Shown here: positions 23,217-32,875 of the stretch, piece after piece
Layout: every line of letters starts with the position of its first letter
How positions within the stretch are numbered: the stretch's first letter is position 1
Virus record (IMG/VR): IMGVR_UViG_3300041809_000550
Coordinates: 1 to 44,111 of that record
Length of the DNA stretch: 44,111 nt
Source: a virus
Strand: one strand, 5' to 3'
Notes under the pieces: model-generated
Databases searched by the model: none
What the model saw: only the letters and a program-made list of their open reading frames with translations
Told to the model about the DNA's origin: nothing
Made by a program: the position numbers and the translations under genes

Positions 23217-24183
23217 CCAACAACTCCCATCAGCCGGAAGTGCAGCCCAGAGCACCAATACTCAACAGTATGGGCGCGTTTGCACGCTTCTCGTGAGCAA
23301 TAAACAAGGCCAAGCACTTGACCTTTCAGCGCTCAGAATCAAGTTTAAAGTGAAGAAAACGGGCGTGATGACTCCTAACGCGGGTGACATCATCGTCTAT
23401 AATATTGAGGCGAAGACTCAAAAGCTCATCCAAAATGAATTCACTAACGTGCTTTTGCAAGCGGGGTATCTCGGAAATTACGGGCTCATCTTCAAAGGAA
23501 ACATCAAGCAATTTATCACCGGGCGTGAGAGTGCCACAGATACTTTCATCAATCTGAACTGTGGTGATGGGGATAAGGCTTACAACTTCGCCACGATCAA
23601 TCAAACAATCAAAGCGGGTGTCACCCCACAGGTACAACTCAATGCTGGTCTTGCTTCTATGTCTGGTATGGGAATTTCACCTGGATATAATGGCCAGCTT
23701 CCTCAGATTGCTCTGCCACGCGCGAAAGTTATTTATGGAAATTCTCGCGATCATCTGAAGAAACTTGCCGACACTTATGGCTTCACGTGGTCTATTCAAG
23801 ATGGAAATTTAGTTTTCCTTTCTCAAGGGACTTATCTGCCTAATCAGGCAATCGTGCTCACGAGCAAGACGGGCATGATCGGAACTCCGCAACAGACTAC
23901 TGAAGGGATTGATGTGAAGTCGTTACTCAATCCCAATCTTCGAGTGCACAACAGAGTGCAGCTTGACAATGCTTCTATTGCAAAAATGAAAATTGATTTC
24001 TGGACACCTGGAAGCCCTGCCAACACCCCTAGCCCTATCTCACACGATGGCATGTATTACGCTCTAGTCGTTGAACACTCAGGCGATACGCGCGGCCAAG
24101 AGTGGTACAGCAATATGAGACTACTCACGGTGGACGTTTCGAGCAATCCTTTAGACAGCGTGCAGGTGGGCTATGGATCGTAA
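23209..24183 (+). CDS. Baseplate hub protein
   Basis: From the ATG at 23209, which overlaps the plug end, the product has 324 residues. It shows hub-like features: TLLVSNKQGQALDLSALRIK (about 22-41), a middle repeat region and a late segment ITDFGLSYGFTW-like stretch reading KKLADTYGFTWSIQDGNLVF near 185-205. It should form the trimeric hub carrying the spike. The precise family could not be named by eye; identification rests on motifs and on its place between plug and spike genes. Confidence 0.7.
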   Translation: MASQQLPSAGSAAQSTNTQQYGRVCTLLVSNKQGQALDLSALRIKFKVKKTGVMTPNAGDIIVYNIEAKTQKLIQNEFTNVLLQAGYLGNYGLIFKGNIKQFITGRESATDTFINLNCGDGDKAYNFATINQTIKAGVTPQVQLNAGLASMSGMGISPGYNGQLPQIALPRAKVIYGNSRDHLKKLADTYGFTWSIQDGNLVFLSQGTYLPNQAIVLTSKTGMIGTPQQTTEGIDVKSLLNPNLRVHNRVQLDNASIAKMKIDFWTPGSPANTPSPISHDGMYYALVVEHSGDTRGQEWYSNMRLLTVDVSSNPLDSVQVGYGS

Positions 24184-24811
24184 TCAAGTTTTAAACGATC
24201 CAGAAACCGCGATGAGATACGCTCTTCAAGGGCTTCAATCCCAGATGTGGACAGCCTTTCCCGCCATCGTTCAGAGTGTCGATCTTGAAGCCATGACCAT
24301 CGAGTGCACACCAGCAATCAGAGGTGTGGCCACCAGTGAGAGTGGCGTGCAAAGTTTCGTCAACATGCCTGTGCTCGGTGATGTCCCCATCTGTTTTCCA
24401 TCGGCGGGTGGCTTTAGTCTCACCTTTCCAATTACGGTTGGTGATGAGGTTTTAGTTGTGATCGCTTCTCGATGCATCGATTCTTGGTGGCAGAGTGGTG
24501 GAATTCAACAGCCCATCGAACTGAGAATGCATGACCTTTCTGATGGCTTTGCTATTCCAGGCCCAAAATCACAGCCTAGAGTGATCAGCAATATCAGCTC
24601 AGAGAATGCCCAGCTTAGGAGTGATGATGGAACTGTGTATCTTGAAGTCACTCCGAGTGGCGGGATTAATTTAGTGGCACCCTCTGGTGTAAACATCACG
24701 GGTGATTTGGTTGTCACGGGTGAAGTGACAGCAAGTGGAATTCCTCTTTCTACTCACATCCATCCTGGCGTTACGCCGGGTAGTGGAGATACGGGGGCAC
24801 CAATCGTATGA
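24173..24811 (+). CDS. Baseplate spike protein, Gp138/gp45-like
   Basis: This 212-residue protein starts with the OB-fold-like domain of baseplate spikes: IVQSVDLEAMTIECTPAIRG, then VNMPVLGDVPICFPSAGGFS and VGDEVLVVIASRCIDSWWQS. A triple-stranded beta helix follows (INLVAPSGVNITGDLVVTGE). Near the end THIHPG gives the HxH pair that coordinates iron at spike tips in relatives. It would puncture the outer membrane. Confidence 0.82.
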   Translation: MDRNQVLNDPETAMRYALQGLQSQMWTAFPAIVQSVDLEAMTIECTPAIRGVATSESGVQSFVNMPVLGDVPICFPSAGGFSLTFPITVGDEVLVVIASRCIDSWWQSGGIQQPIELRMHDLSDGFAIPGPKSQPRVISNISSENAQLRSDDGTVYLEVTPSGGINLVAPSGVNITGDLVVTGEVTASGIPLSTHIHPGVTPGSGDTGAPIV

Positions 24812-25179
24812 GATACCGACAACTCTCACCCACGGGTGATTACATGTTTGGAAATGGGCAACAGAATTTTCTGATCAACTCGCCCGAAGCCGTTGGTCAA
24901 GCCGTAGAAACATCTCTGAGGTTGTGGCTGGGCGAGTGGTATTTGAACATCAATGATGGAACACCTTGGCTTGAAGGAGTTTTTGGATACAATTCACAGG
25001 ATGAAGCGGATCAAACTTTGATTCAAACCATCCTAGCTGTTCAAGGCGTTCAGAATTTAGAGAACTGGCAAAGCTCAGTTGATCCCATCACGCGAGCGTA
25101 TACGAGTATCAGCGCAACGCTCGACACGATCTATGGGCAGACTCAGCTACAAATGGAAAATATTGGAGCACTCAGCTAA
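24808..25179 (+). CDS. Baseplate wedge protein, gp25-like
   Basis: The 123-residue product begins [20 protein letters not shown], then [20 protein letters not shown], and has [16 protein letters not shown]; the pattern is typical of small wedge proteins before the J-like gene in related myoviruses. It overlaps the spike gene by ATGA and the J-like gene by one base. Confident in the role, not in the exact family. Confidence 0.7.
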   Translation: MRYRQLSPTGDYMFGNGQQNFLINSPEAVGQAVETSLRLWLGEWYLNINDGTPWLEGVFGYNSQDEADQTLIQTILAVQGVQNLENWQSSVDPITRAYTSISATLDTIYGQTQLQMENIGALS

Positions 25180-26663
25180 TGGACGTTACAAGCTTAGTTT
25201 GGATCGATTCAGCCGGATATCATTACGCGGATTTCCCTTCATTTCTTGCGTATCTCACTACCTCTTATCAAAACATCTATGGTGCCGATGTGTACCTTGG
25301 AAGTGATTCACAAGATGGCCAGTGGCTCGGAGTTGTCTCACAAGCCCTTTACGATACGGCAGCTCTAGGTGCTTCTATTTATAACTCATTCTCACCAAGT
25401 ACCGCTCAGGGTGTTGGGCTCTCTCGCAATGTGAAAATTAACGGGCTGAGACGCCAGAGTGCGACTAACTCCACTGTTGAGCTTGTCATTGTTGGAACAG
25501 CAAACACTTCTCTCATCAACTGCTCGGCTATCGACACCCTCAATCAGATTTGGAACTTGCCCGCAAGCGTAACCATTCCAGACAGCGGCACCATTACGGT
25601 GACTGCAACATCAGCGGCACCTGGTGCCATTCAAGCTTTTGCAGACACAATCACCGGCATCAACACCCCAACTCAAGGTTGGCAGACTGTGAATAATCCA
25701 GGTGCCGCAATTGCGGGGCAGGCTTATGAATCTGATGCAGCTTTAAGAAATCGACAAGCTATTTCTACTTCCATCCCGGCTCAAACTATTTTTGATGCCA
25801 CGATCGGTGCAGTTGGAAATGTGGCGGGTGTTACGGCTCTTTCACCTTATGAGAATGACACTGGAACTACCGATGCAAACGGTCTTCCACCCCACGGTAT
25901 TTCTCTCGTTGTAGCGGGTGGAGATGACACCGATATTGCTCAAACGATTCTCGATTATAAAACGCCCGGCACCCAGACTTATGGCACAACGAGCGTGCCT
26001 CTCACTGATCCCAAAGGCGTGCCAATCACCATCAATTTCTTTAGACCAACTCTTGAGCCCATCGCGGTGCAAGTCACTCTCACCCCTCTTGCGGGTTGGG
26101 TTTCAAGCAATCAAGATATCATTGCTGCCGCCGTGGCCGCATACATCTCATCAGTGCCAATTGGTGGAACGATCGTGATCACTCAGGTGATTGTGGCGGC
26201 TTACGTTCCAACAAGTACAGCGGCAGGAACTTTCACCATCGAGAGTGTTGAACTTGCTGGATGCGCAACGGGTACGATCACGTTGACTTCCAACCCAGCT
26301 AATTTAGACACGGTTACAGTCAATGGATTACTCATCACGTTTGTCACCGGAACACCGAGCGGAAATCAAGTGGAGATCGGCACAACAAATCTGCTTACCG
26401 CTGCCGCACTTCAAGCGTTCCTCGCAGCCTCTTCGAGCGCGGATTTAACACCCGCAAACTATTCAGTGGCCACCGATGTGGTGACAGTGACTTACAACAC
26501 GCCTGGCCCAACGGGTGACACTTTCACGCTTGCAAAATCAAGCTCTGCAATCACCCTTTCAGGTGCAACACTTGGGGGTGGTGCGTTTGGAACGAGTGAC
26601 ATCGAATTGCTCTTTAATGTCCTAGCAACATGTCTAGCTGGAAACGTGAGTTTCATAACATGA
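25179..26663 (+). CDS. Baseplate J-like protein with inserted module
   Basis: This 494-residue protein belongs to the baseplate J group: it begins [20 protein letters not shown] and has [28 protein letters not shown]-like [20 protein letters not shown], then a late [10 protein letters not shown]. The usual C-terminus ([20 protein letters not shown]) is separated from VELAG by an extra module at residues 363-470, which closely matches the sheath insertion. J-like proteins link wedges in the baseplate. Confidence 0.85.
   Translation: MDVTSLVWIDSAGYHYADFPSFLAYLTTSYQNIYGADVYLGSDSQDGQWLGVVSQALYDTAALGASIYNSFSPSTAQGVGLSRNVKINGLRRQSATNSTVELVIVGTANTSLINCSAIDTLNQIWNLPASVTIPDSGTITVTATSAAPGAIQAFADTITGINTPTQGWQTVNNPGAAIAGQAYESDAALRNRQAISTSIPAQTIFDATIGAVGNVAGVTALSPYENDTGTTDANGLPPHGISLVVAGGDDTDIAQTILDYKTPGTQTYGTTSVPLTDPKGVPITINFFRPTLEPIAVQVTLTPLAGWVSSNQDIIAAAVAAYISSVPIGGTIVITQVIVAAYVPTSTAAGTFTIESVELAGCATGTITLTSNPANLDTVTVNGLLITFVTGTPSGNQVEIGTTNLLTAAALQAFLAASSSADLTPANYSVATDVVTVTYNTPGPTGDTFTLAKSSSAITLSGATLGGGAFGTSDIELLFNVLATCLAGNVSFIT
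26265..26588 (+). repeat. Inserted beta-rich module in the J-like gene (copy B)
   Basis: This segment encodes [20 protein letters not shown], then [17 protein letters not shown] and [17 protein letters not shown]. Many of these match the sheath module at identical spacing, with insertion between family-conserved segments. It supports module exchange or duplication between two virion genes. Confidence 0.6.
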
Positions 26664-27328
26664 GCGTGAATACTACCCAGACTTATCTGGATTTAATCAC
26701 TTCTGAGTTTCAAGGCCAACCCAACTTTGAGGCTACAATCACAGCCGTGGTTCAAGTCTTGGTGCAAGTGCAAGTGCTTCTCGCATCCATGATTGAGATT
26801 TTCGATATCGATTTAAACCCAATCGGAAATCAGCTCGATATCATTGGGCAATGGGTAGGAGTTTCAAGAATTCTTAACACCCCCATTTCTGGTGTGTTTT
26901 TCACTTGGGATGACACCACTCTTGATGGGTGGGATTCTGGAACGTGGCAAGGCACTCAAACCTCTATTACCGTTTTGCCCGATGATGTGTACCTCACTTT
27001 GATCAAAGCAAGAATTGCAATCAACGCTTGGGATGGCACCACTAACGGCGCATATGAAATCTGGGAAACAGTTTTGCCTCAGTACAATCTGATCATCATC
27101 GATGGGCAAAACATGTCTTTCATCGCTGCGATCACCGGCTCTATTCCAGACGCACTTACGCAAGCTTTGATCACAGGCGGGTATTTTGTGCCAAGGCCCG
27201 AAGGTGTGCTGATCAGTGACTACGTTATTCCAGTTGACACTAATCCGCTTTTCGCGTGGGATTGCGACACAACCTCACTGAACGGGTGGGATGATGCCTC
27301 ATGGGGGAGTTTTATTGCACCAACTTAA
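26660..27328 (+). CDS. DUF2612 baseplate/tail-fibre attachment protein
   Basis: From the coupled ATG at 26660 the product has 222 residues. It shows DUF2612 features: [20 protein letters not shown], then [38 protein letters not shown], a conserved [20 protein letters not shown] followed by [12 protein letters not shown] and [15 protein letters not shown] second [19 protein letters not shown] copy near the end is a partial repeat of the DD-x-x-GWD element. It should connect fibres to the baseplate. Confidence 0.82.
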   Translation: MSVNTTQTYLDLITSEFQGQPNFEATITAVVQVLVQVQVLLASMIEIFDIDLNPIGNQLDIIGQWVGVSRILNTPISGVFFTWDDTTLDGWDSGTWQGTQTSITVLPDDVYLTLIKARIAINAWDGTTNGAYEIWETVLPQYNLIIIDGQNMSFIAAITGSIPDALTQALITGGYFVPRPEGVLISDYVIPVDTNPLFAWDCDTTSLNGWDDASWGSFIAPT

Positions 27329-27372
27329 AAAGTTTCAAATGGCGAGCGCATGGAGGCGGATAGCTGTTTGAG

Positions 27373-27410
27373 CCGTAACAGGGCTTTTATCGTTCAAAGA
27401 GCTGTTACGG
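27373..27410. terminator. Extended hairpin between baseplate and fibre genes
   Basis: CCGTAACAG at 27373-27381 pairs with CTGTTACGG at 27402-27410, and the internal CTTT/AAAG pairing (27384-27387, 27396-27399) extends it across a small internal loop. AT-rich bases follow. It could be a partial terminator or a 5' mRNA structure for the collar fibre gene. The stretch 27329-27449 has no convincing gene. Confidence 0.45.
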
Positions 27411-27449
27411 ATTTAAATATAGGAAGTTTAAAAAAGGAGAGATAATAGT

Positions 27450-28178
27450 ATGCCAACTAATGATTTTGTACCGTTTGCAACAGCCGGTGGGGCCAATGTT
27501 TTAAGCCAAGCCAGTTACTTAGCTAGTCCACAACTCGGGCCAGGCCAACAGTCTGGGGTGGCTTCATCAGCCCTAAACAACAAAGCGTTGAGACAAGCGT
27601 GCTTTGTTGCATCTCAAGTCGCGCAATTCATGGCAAACACCTTGAATGCCAACGTGAATGACAATGGTGTAGCTGCCACTTTCTTGGCTCAGCTTCAGCA
27701 AGCGTTTCGCCCATCAGGTGAAATCACGATGTGGCCTGTGGCTACAGCTCCAAATGGCTGGCAGCTTTGCGATGGCTCAGCCATTTCGAGAACCACTTAC
27801 GCGACACTCTTCGCAGTGATCGGCACCACGTTTGGTATTGGTGACGGCAGCACGACTTTCAATGTGCCTAACCATTCCGGTATCTTTGTCAGAGGTGCTG
27901 GCTCTCAAACGATTGCGGGGATTACTTACTCTGGAACTCTAGCCGTAGTTCAAGGCGATCAATTCCAAGGCCATCATCATCATTTGACTGTGCCTACGTT
28001 AAATCTCACATCGGGAAGCAGTACGGGTACTTTTGATGCTGCGAGCGGCGTGAATGCGCTTCAACAAAGTAGCGATCTTGTAAACAATCCAAGCTCCGAT
28101 GGCATTAATGGAACACCGAGAACTGGCGCGGAAACTAGACCAGCCAACATCAGCCAATATTATATCATCAAACTTTAA
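27450..28178 (+). CDS. Tail collar domain fibre protein
   Basis: The 242-residue product has the phage tail collar domain: PSGEITMWPVATAPNGWQLC, then DGSAISRTTYATLFAVIGTT and FGIGDGSTTFNVPNHSGIFV (about residues 90-145). The His-rich GDQFQGHHHHLTVPTL and the end TRPANISQYYIIKL are like many short fibres and receptor-binding tips. It has a strong AAGGAG ribosome site after a hairpin. The N-terminal part would bind the baseplate. Confidence 0.85.
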   Translation: MPTNDFVPFATAGGANVLSQASYLASPQLGPGQQSGVASSALNNKALRQACFVASQVAQFMANTLNANVNDNGVAATFLAQLQQAFRPSGEITMWPVATAPNGWQLCDGSAISRTTYATLFAVIGTTFGIGDGSTTFNVPNHSGIFVRGAGSQTIAGITYSGTLAVVQGDQFQGHHHHLTVPTLNLTSGSSTGTFDAASGVNALQQSSDLVNNPSSDGINGTPRTGAETRPANISQYYIIKL

Positions 28179-28191
28179 GGCGGGATAAATC

Positions 28192-28875
28192 ATGAATTTA
28201 GGATGTGGTGAAAGTAGTGCTTGCTCTTCGGTTCAAATCATTCAGACGGCAGCGAAGACTTTTTTCACCCGTCTTTTTTTCGCGGTAACTGGTGAGCCTT
28301 TTGATTTAACAAATGTCAGTGAGATTGTGGGGATCTTTCCGGGCTTGAGTAACACTCAAGTCAGAAAGACCTTCACAAACTCGGGTGGTATCACGGTAGT
28401 GGGTGCACCAGGTGCCGGAAAGATTCAGTTTGATCTTACGACGGTGGACACTCAAAACATGTTACCAGCCCCACAGGTGAATCAAAACCTACAGGTGATT
28501 GTCACAATCTCAGGTGTCGCTCAAATCGACACGCTTGATTTTGAATCACCACCTGTGAGCGGGACGGTTTACTCAGTCACTTTAAATGGCCTGCAATTTA
28601 CTTACAAAGCTTTGTCTGGGGATACGGCTGAAGATGTTTTTGATGCTCTAGCTACCCAAATAGAAGCCGCTGATATGCCTATTGGCGCTGTTGTGAGTGG
28701 ATCAGATGACATGGCTATCTTAACTCTCACCTCAACGATCGCAGCCCTTGGCTTTTCTGATGTGGTGAGTGAGGGGATTACACTGACAGCAACGCTTGCC
28801 AATGGTGGAACTCGCACGATCTTCTTACTTCAACAGGTTTTGAATATTCAACCTCAAGACTATCTGGGGGATTAA
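28192..28875 (+). CDS. Hypothetical fibre-region protein, 227 residues
   Basis: This is a beta-rich protein with no named family. It begins MNLGCGESSACSSVQIIQTA and has a domain from about residue 120 (VYSVTLNGLQFTYKALSGDT followed by VFDALATQIEAADMPIGAVV) that resembles the first beta-alpha-beta element inside sheath-type phage modules. It sits between collar-fibre and lectin-like fibre genes, so it is probably a fibre or baseplate accessory. GGCGGGA ribosome region. Confidence 0.6.
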   Translation: MNLGCGESSACSSVQIIQTAAKTFFTRLFFAVTGEPFDLTNVSEIVGIFPGLSNTQVRKTFTNSGGITVVGAPGAGKIQFDLTTVDTQNMLPAPQVNQNLQVIVTISGVAQIDTLDFESPPVSGTVYSVTLNGLQFTYKALSGDTAEDVFDALATQIEAADMPIGAVVSGSDDMAILTLTSTIAALGFSDVVSEGITLTATLANGGTRTIFLLQQVLNIQPQDYLGD

Positions 28876-29249
28876 TGTACTCAAATATCACTGGGGTTGT
28901 TTTTGAAACGGATTGCGAAATAGGCAGGCCATCGGGCTCTGTTCAAGGCAATAACTTAAGCAGCATTTGTACTGAGCCGGGCTCACCAAATCTTCCCACG
29001 GGTGAGACGGTTTCAGTCAAAGCAGGTATTCTTTCCCCCAGTGATTTTTCAGGCACACCACGAGTGGCAACAGTTACTTTTGATGATGCCTATGCAGACA
29101 CCAACTATATTATTAGTTTGAGCGGTGAAGACGCTCGAATTTTCACTTATCAATCGAAAGCGGTTGATGGGTTTGTCGTCAACACCAATGCAAACGGCGC
29201 TCTCACGGGTGAAGTGAGTTGGTTTGTTACGCGAGTAGGAGAACTCTAA
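28875..29249 (+). CDS. Lectin-like fibre accessory protein, 124 residues
   Basis: The product has a beta-sandwich pattern common in phage fibres and H-type-lectin-like domains: VSVKAGILSPSDFSGTPRVA, TVTFDDAYADTNYIISLSGE, then IFTYQSKAVDGFVVNTNANG. Such domains bind glycans in other phages, but binding here is inferred. It begins at the last base of the preceding gene and its stop overlaps the next start (TAATG). Confidence 0.62.
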   Translation: MYSNITGVVFETDCEIGRPSGSVQGNNLSSICTEPGSPNLPTGETVSVKAGILSPSDFSGTPRVATVTFDDAYADTNYIISLSGEDARIFTYQSKAVDGFVVNTNANGALTGEVSWFVTRVGEL

Positions 29250-32200
29250 TGCTTTTATTTTTACTCTCTTTATTTTTGATTCAGCCCGCTTCAGCTTTCG
29301 AGGTGAATTCTTGCACAGTAGACACCGCGCTTAGCCTCTCTTACGGAACTCCCAACACTGTCATGGTGCTCAATGGGATTGGAAACGTCGTTTCTAGCCC
29401 AGTCACGACAACTGAGCTTGACTACATCCAAAATGTCACGAGTGATGTACAGGCCCAACTGAACGGCAAACAGAGCACTCTTTCTTTCATCGATTCACTC
29501 GTTCATACAGCGGGAAGTGTTTCACTCGTAGGTGATGCTTCCTCACCGGGTGACTCTGAATATTACGGCACAAATGGCTCTGGCACTAAAGGCTTTTACT
29601 CCTTTCCCCCTAGTGTCGGCTCTGTCACGGCATCTGCTCCGATTGTCAGCTCTGGTGGGCTCAATCCGAATATTACTTGTGATGTTGCATCGGGCTCGCA
29701 AGCGGGATGTCTCTCATCAACTGACTGGACAACTTTCAACGGAAAACAAAGCGCTCTCACTTTTGGAAGCCTCACCGATGCCGGAACGGATGGCATAACC
29801 GTCACTGGCGGTACTGGCTCTGTCATTGGATCAGGCACGTCTCTTTCTCAGCACGTAGCGGATACGACTCACAACGGATATCTTGCAAGCGCTGACTGGA
29901 ATACGTTTAACAGCAAACAAAGTTCTCTCACACCTGGATCTATCACCACATCCACAACGGGTGTATCGATCGGAAGTGGATCAAGCTCCACTGTTGGGCC
30001 TAACGTTACCGTCAACGTTCAAACCGCATCGGGCTCACAGCCGGGCCTTTTGGCAAGTGCTGACTGGACTACGTTCAACAACAAACAAGCCGCTCTTAGT
30101 TTCTCGTCTCCACTCGTGGACACGAGCAACACCGTCAGCTGTAACACGGCATCGGGCTCACAAGCTGGATGTCTCTCATCAACTGACTGGACAACTTTCA
30201 ACGGAAAACAAGCCGCTGGAAACTACATCACCGCATTGACGGGTGATGGCACGGCTTCCGGGCCTGGCTCTGCCGCTCTCACTCTCGCTACCGTCAATAG
30301 CAACACTGGATCTTTCACTAATGCATCGATCACCGTAAACGGCAAGGGACTCATCACGGCGGCGTCAAACGGCACAACTGGAAACCTCACCGATGCGGGC
30401 ACGGATGGAATTACTGTCACGGGTGGAACTGGTGCGGTGCTTGGTTCAGGAACTTCTTTTGCCCAACATGTGGCTGATACAACCCACAACGGTTATCTTG
30501 CCTCTAGCGACTGGAATACTTTCAATGGAAAACAAGCCGCTGGAAACTACATCACTGCACTCACTGGCGATGTGACAGCTTCCGGGCCTGGCTCTGCCGC
30601 CTCAACTCTCGCAACTGTCAATTCCAACGTTGGATCATTCAACATAGCCAACGTCACCGTAAACGCAAAAGGTCTTGTCACTGCGGCATCAGCGTCTTCA
30701 ACAACAGGCTCTGGCAATGTGGTTTTAGCGACTAGCCCCACTCTCGTCACACCAACTCTTGGTGTTGCGACCGGGACTAGCCTTGCTCTTTCAAACACCT
30801 CAAACCCCATTATTGAAGAAATCAACACGGGCGCTCAAAGCTCAGCTGGTGGAGCGGGATTATCTCTTTTTTCCGATCCTGGCGCTGCGATCAGCTCTGG
30901 CTCAAGACTTGGATTTTTAGGCTTAGGTGGATCGTTTGATACTTCTCACACGTTGAACAACACCACAGCTGTTCAAGCTTATGCTACTCAAAACTGGTCT
31001 TCTTCAGCTAAGGGCTCTGAGCTTGTCTTCTCAGTCACCAACAACAGCACGACGGGCCTTCAAACGGCACTTACGCTCAATCAAGATCAAAGCGCTACGT
31101 TTGCAAACACGGTGAACGCGACAACTTTCGTTGGTGCTCTCACCGGAAATGCGAGTACAGCAACGGCTCTTGCTTCAGTTCCTACTGGATGCTCTGCCGG
31201 ACAATACGCTGATTCGATTGCAGCGAGCGGAAATCTGACGTGTGCGCAAGTGAACTACAATCAACTTGCGGGTGTTCTTCCAAACCCAACAGCGACATCT
31301 TTAGGTGGTATTGAATCACTGGCCAGTACCTCTCATGAGTGGATCAACGCGATTTCCACAAGCGGCGTGCCTTCAGCAACTCAGCCAGCCTTCAGCGATA
31401 TTTCTGGCTCTGTGGCAGCAAGCCAACTTCCAAACCCCACTGCAACATCTCTTGGTGGGATTGAATCACTTGCAAGCACTTCTCACGAGTGGATCAATGC
31501 TATTTCGACAAGCGGTGTACCTTCAGCAACTCAGCCCGCCTTCAGTGATATCAGTGGATCGGCAACAGCAAGTCAGCTTCCAACGGCAACGACTTCAGCC
31601 ATTGGTGGTGTTGAGATCATCACTTCAGCAACATCTCACCAGTGGGTTTCGAGCTGGAATAGTTCAGGCGTTCCCCAAACCACCCAGCCCGCTTTTACTG
31701 ACATTAGTGGAAATCTTGCGCTCTCAAGCATTGCTTCAATCGCGACAAATACGATTCTGGGAAACAACACCGGGGGTGGTGCAGCGCCAACAGCATTGAC
31801 GGTTTCTCAAGTCAACACGATGCTTGGAACGCTCTCTAATCCGATGACCACGGCAGGTGACATGATTTATGGTGGATCTTCCGGCACGCCAACGCGCTTA
31901 GCTGCCGGGACATCAGGCCAAGTGCCTATCTCTGCCGGGACATCTGTTGCGATGGGCTCGCTACCTGGAAACTCAACAGCTCTTAAAGCACCTACCGGGA
32001 CAAACTTAACGAGCACCGGAACTCAGACCGGATGGCTCTTCACGATTTCAACAAGCACCACGTGTGCAGTGGGTGACACCTACACCAACAACGGGCACAC
32101 CTATACCGTTCAAGGCGCTCTTTCCGCTCAATCTGGCGCTGTTCTTTGGATGAGCGGCACTGGCGCTACTTCGGGCACTACTCTTTCACGCTCAACTGGA

Positions 32201-32866
32201 TCGGGCACATCTTCCGTCACTTTTTCTGCAACGACTGCAACAGCTACTTATACGACGCCAACAAGTCCTAGCCCGCTTTATTTAAGAATCAACATGATTG
32301 GTGGCGGTGGTGGTGGCTCTGGCTCTGGTAACTCATCCACGATGGGCCCGGGCGGAAACGGCGTAACGACTTATTTTGGCCCAAATATTCTTTCTGCCGG
32401 TGGTGGTGTAGGTGGGCCAGTTAACGGTAACGGCGGAAGCAACTCAAGCGGATCATGCGGGTCTGTCTCACCGTGTATTGCACTTCCTGGTGCTGGTGGC
32501 AGTGGAGCTGCCTTCACCAACTTATCATATACAGGTGCTCCATCTGGTGCCCCCGGTGCAAGTTCACCTCTTGGCGGTGGTGGCGGAACGGGACAAGCCA
32601 GCGCAATTTGGGCGGGACTTGCTGCCCCAGCCAATACTGGTGCCGGTGGTGGTGGCGCGGCTACTGGTAACGGAGCTCCGACCGGGTACGCGGGCTCTGG
32701 CGGTGGAGCTGGCGCATTTATTTTCAACGCTATAATTAGTTCACCAGCGGTAAGTTATCCCTATATCATTGGAAGTGGTGGCTCTGGTGGGAGTGCAGGA
32801 ACTAACGGAGCTGCGGGCGGTGCAGGCGGTTCGGGCTTCATCGGAATTGAAGAACACTATCAGTAA
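29249..32866 (+). CDS. 1205-residue repetitive fibre/adhesin with signal peptide
   Basis: I chose the ATG at 29249, in a TAATG overlap. The protein starts MLLFLLSLFLIQPASAF, a Sec signal peptide with cleavage at ASA-F, then VNSCTVDTALSLSYGT. The body is made of fibre repeats: SSTDWTTFNGKQ / ASADWNTFNSKQ units, DAGTDGITVTGGTG units and a 50-residue unit twice in tandem. The C-terminal about 200 residues are extremely Gly-rich (GGGGGSGSG, GAGGSGA, GSGGSGGSAGTNGAAGGAGG) and end FIGIEEHYQ, like poly-glycine adhesin tips. It is probably the long host-binding fibre. A signal peptide on a fibre is unusual; mosaic adhesins of predatory bacteria look similar. Confidence 0.82.
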   Translation: MLLFLLSLFLIQPASAFEVNSCTVDTALSLSYGTPNTVMVLNGIGNVVSSPVTTTELDYIQNVTSDVQAQLNGKQSTLSFIDSLVHTAGSVSLVGDASSPGDSEYYGTNGSGTKGFYSFPPSVGSVTASAPIVSSGGLNPNITCDVASGSQAGCLSSTDWTTFNGKQSALTFGSLTDAGTDGITVTGGTGSVIGSGTSLSQHVADTTHNGYLASADWNTFNSKQSSLTPGSITTSTTGVSIGSGSSSTVGPNVTVNVQTASGSQPGLLASADWTTFNNKQAALSFSSPLVDTSNTVSCNTASGSQAGCLSSTDWTTFNGKQAAGNYITALTGDGTASGPGSAALTLATVNSNTGSFTNASITVNGKGLITAASNGTTGNLTDAGTDGITVTGGTGAVLGSGTSFAQHVADTTHNGYLASSDWNTFNGKQAAGNYITALTGDVTASGPGSAASTLATVNSNVGSFNIANVTVNAKGLVTAASASSTTGSGNVVLATSPTLVTPTLGVATGTSLALSNTSNPIIEEINTGAQSSAGGAGLSLFSDPGAAISSGSRLGFLGLGGSFDTSHTLNNTTAVQAYATQNWSSSAKGSELVFSVTNNSTTGLQTALTLNQDQSATFANTVNATTFVGALTGNASTATALASVPTGCSAGQYADSIAASGNLTCAQVNYNQLAGVLPNPTATSLGGIESLASTSHEWINAISTSGVPSATQPAFSDISGSVAASQLPNPTATSLGGIESLASTSHEWINAISTSGVPSATQPAFSDISGSATASQLPTATTSAIGGVEIITSATSHQWVSSWNSSGVPQTTQPAFTDISGNLALSSIASIATNTILGNNTGGGAAPTALTVSQVNTMLGTLSNPMTTAGDMIYGGSSGTPTRLAAGTSGQVPISAGTSVAMGSLPGNSTALKAPTGTNLTSTGTQTGWLFTISTSTTCAVGDTYTNNGHTYTVQGALSAQSGAVLWMSGTGATSGTTLSRSTGSGTSSVTFSATTATATYTTPTSPSPLYLRINMIGGGGGGSGSGNSSTMGPGGNGVTTYFGPNILSAGGGVGGPVNGNGGSNSSGSCGSVSPCIALPGAGGSGAAFTNLSYTGAPSGAPGASSPLGGGGGTGQASAIWAGLAAPANTGAGGGGAATGNGAPTGYAGSGGGAGAFIFNAIISSPAVSYPYIIGSGGSGGSAGTNGAAGGAGGSGFIGIEEHYQ
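31283..31582 (+). repeat. Two tandem 50-residue units in the long fibre gene
   Basis: Units at 31283-31432 and 31433-31582 encode nearly the same 50 residues (NPTATSLGGIESLASTSHEW onwards; only two residues near the end differ), but the DNA differs at many third positions. A third, diverged unit follows to about 31710. The pattern indicates an old duplication kept by selection on protein. Confidence 0.75.
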
Positions 32867-32875
32867 AGGGACACC

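Noticed and set aside
27340-27372. Ten-codon ORF before the 27373 hairpin as an attenuator leader peptide
   Set aside because: There is no ribosome site and no run of one codon type that would sense an amino acid.
31305-31799. 164-codon ORF in an alternative frame of the long fibre
   Set aside because: It exists because of repeat structure and absence of stops in the fibre gene; it has no ribosome site and the fibre frame is continuous.
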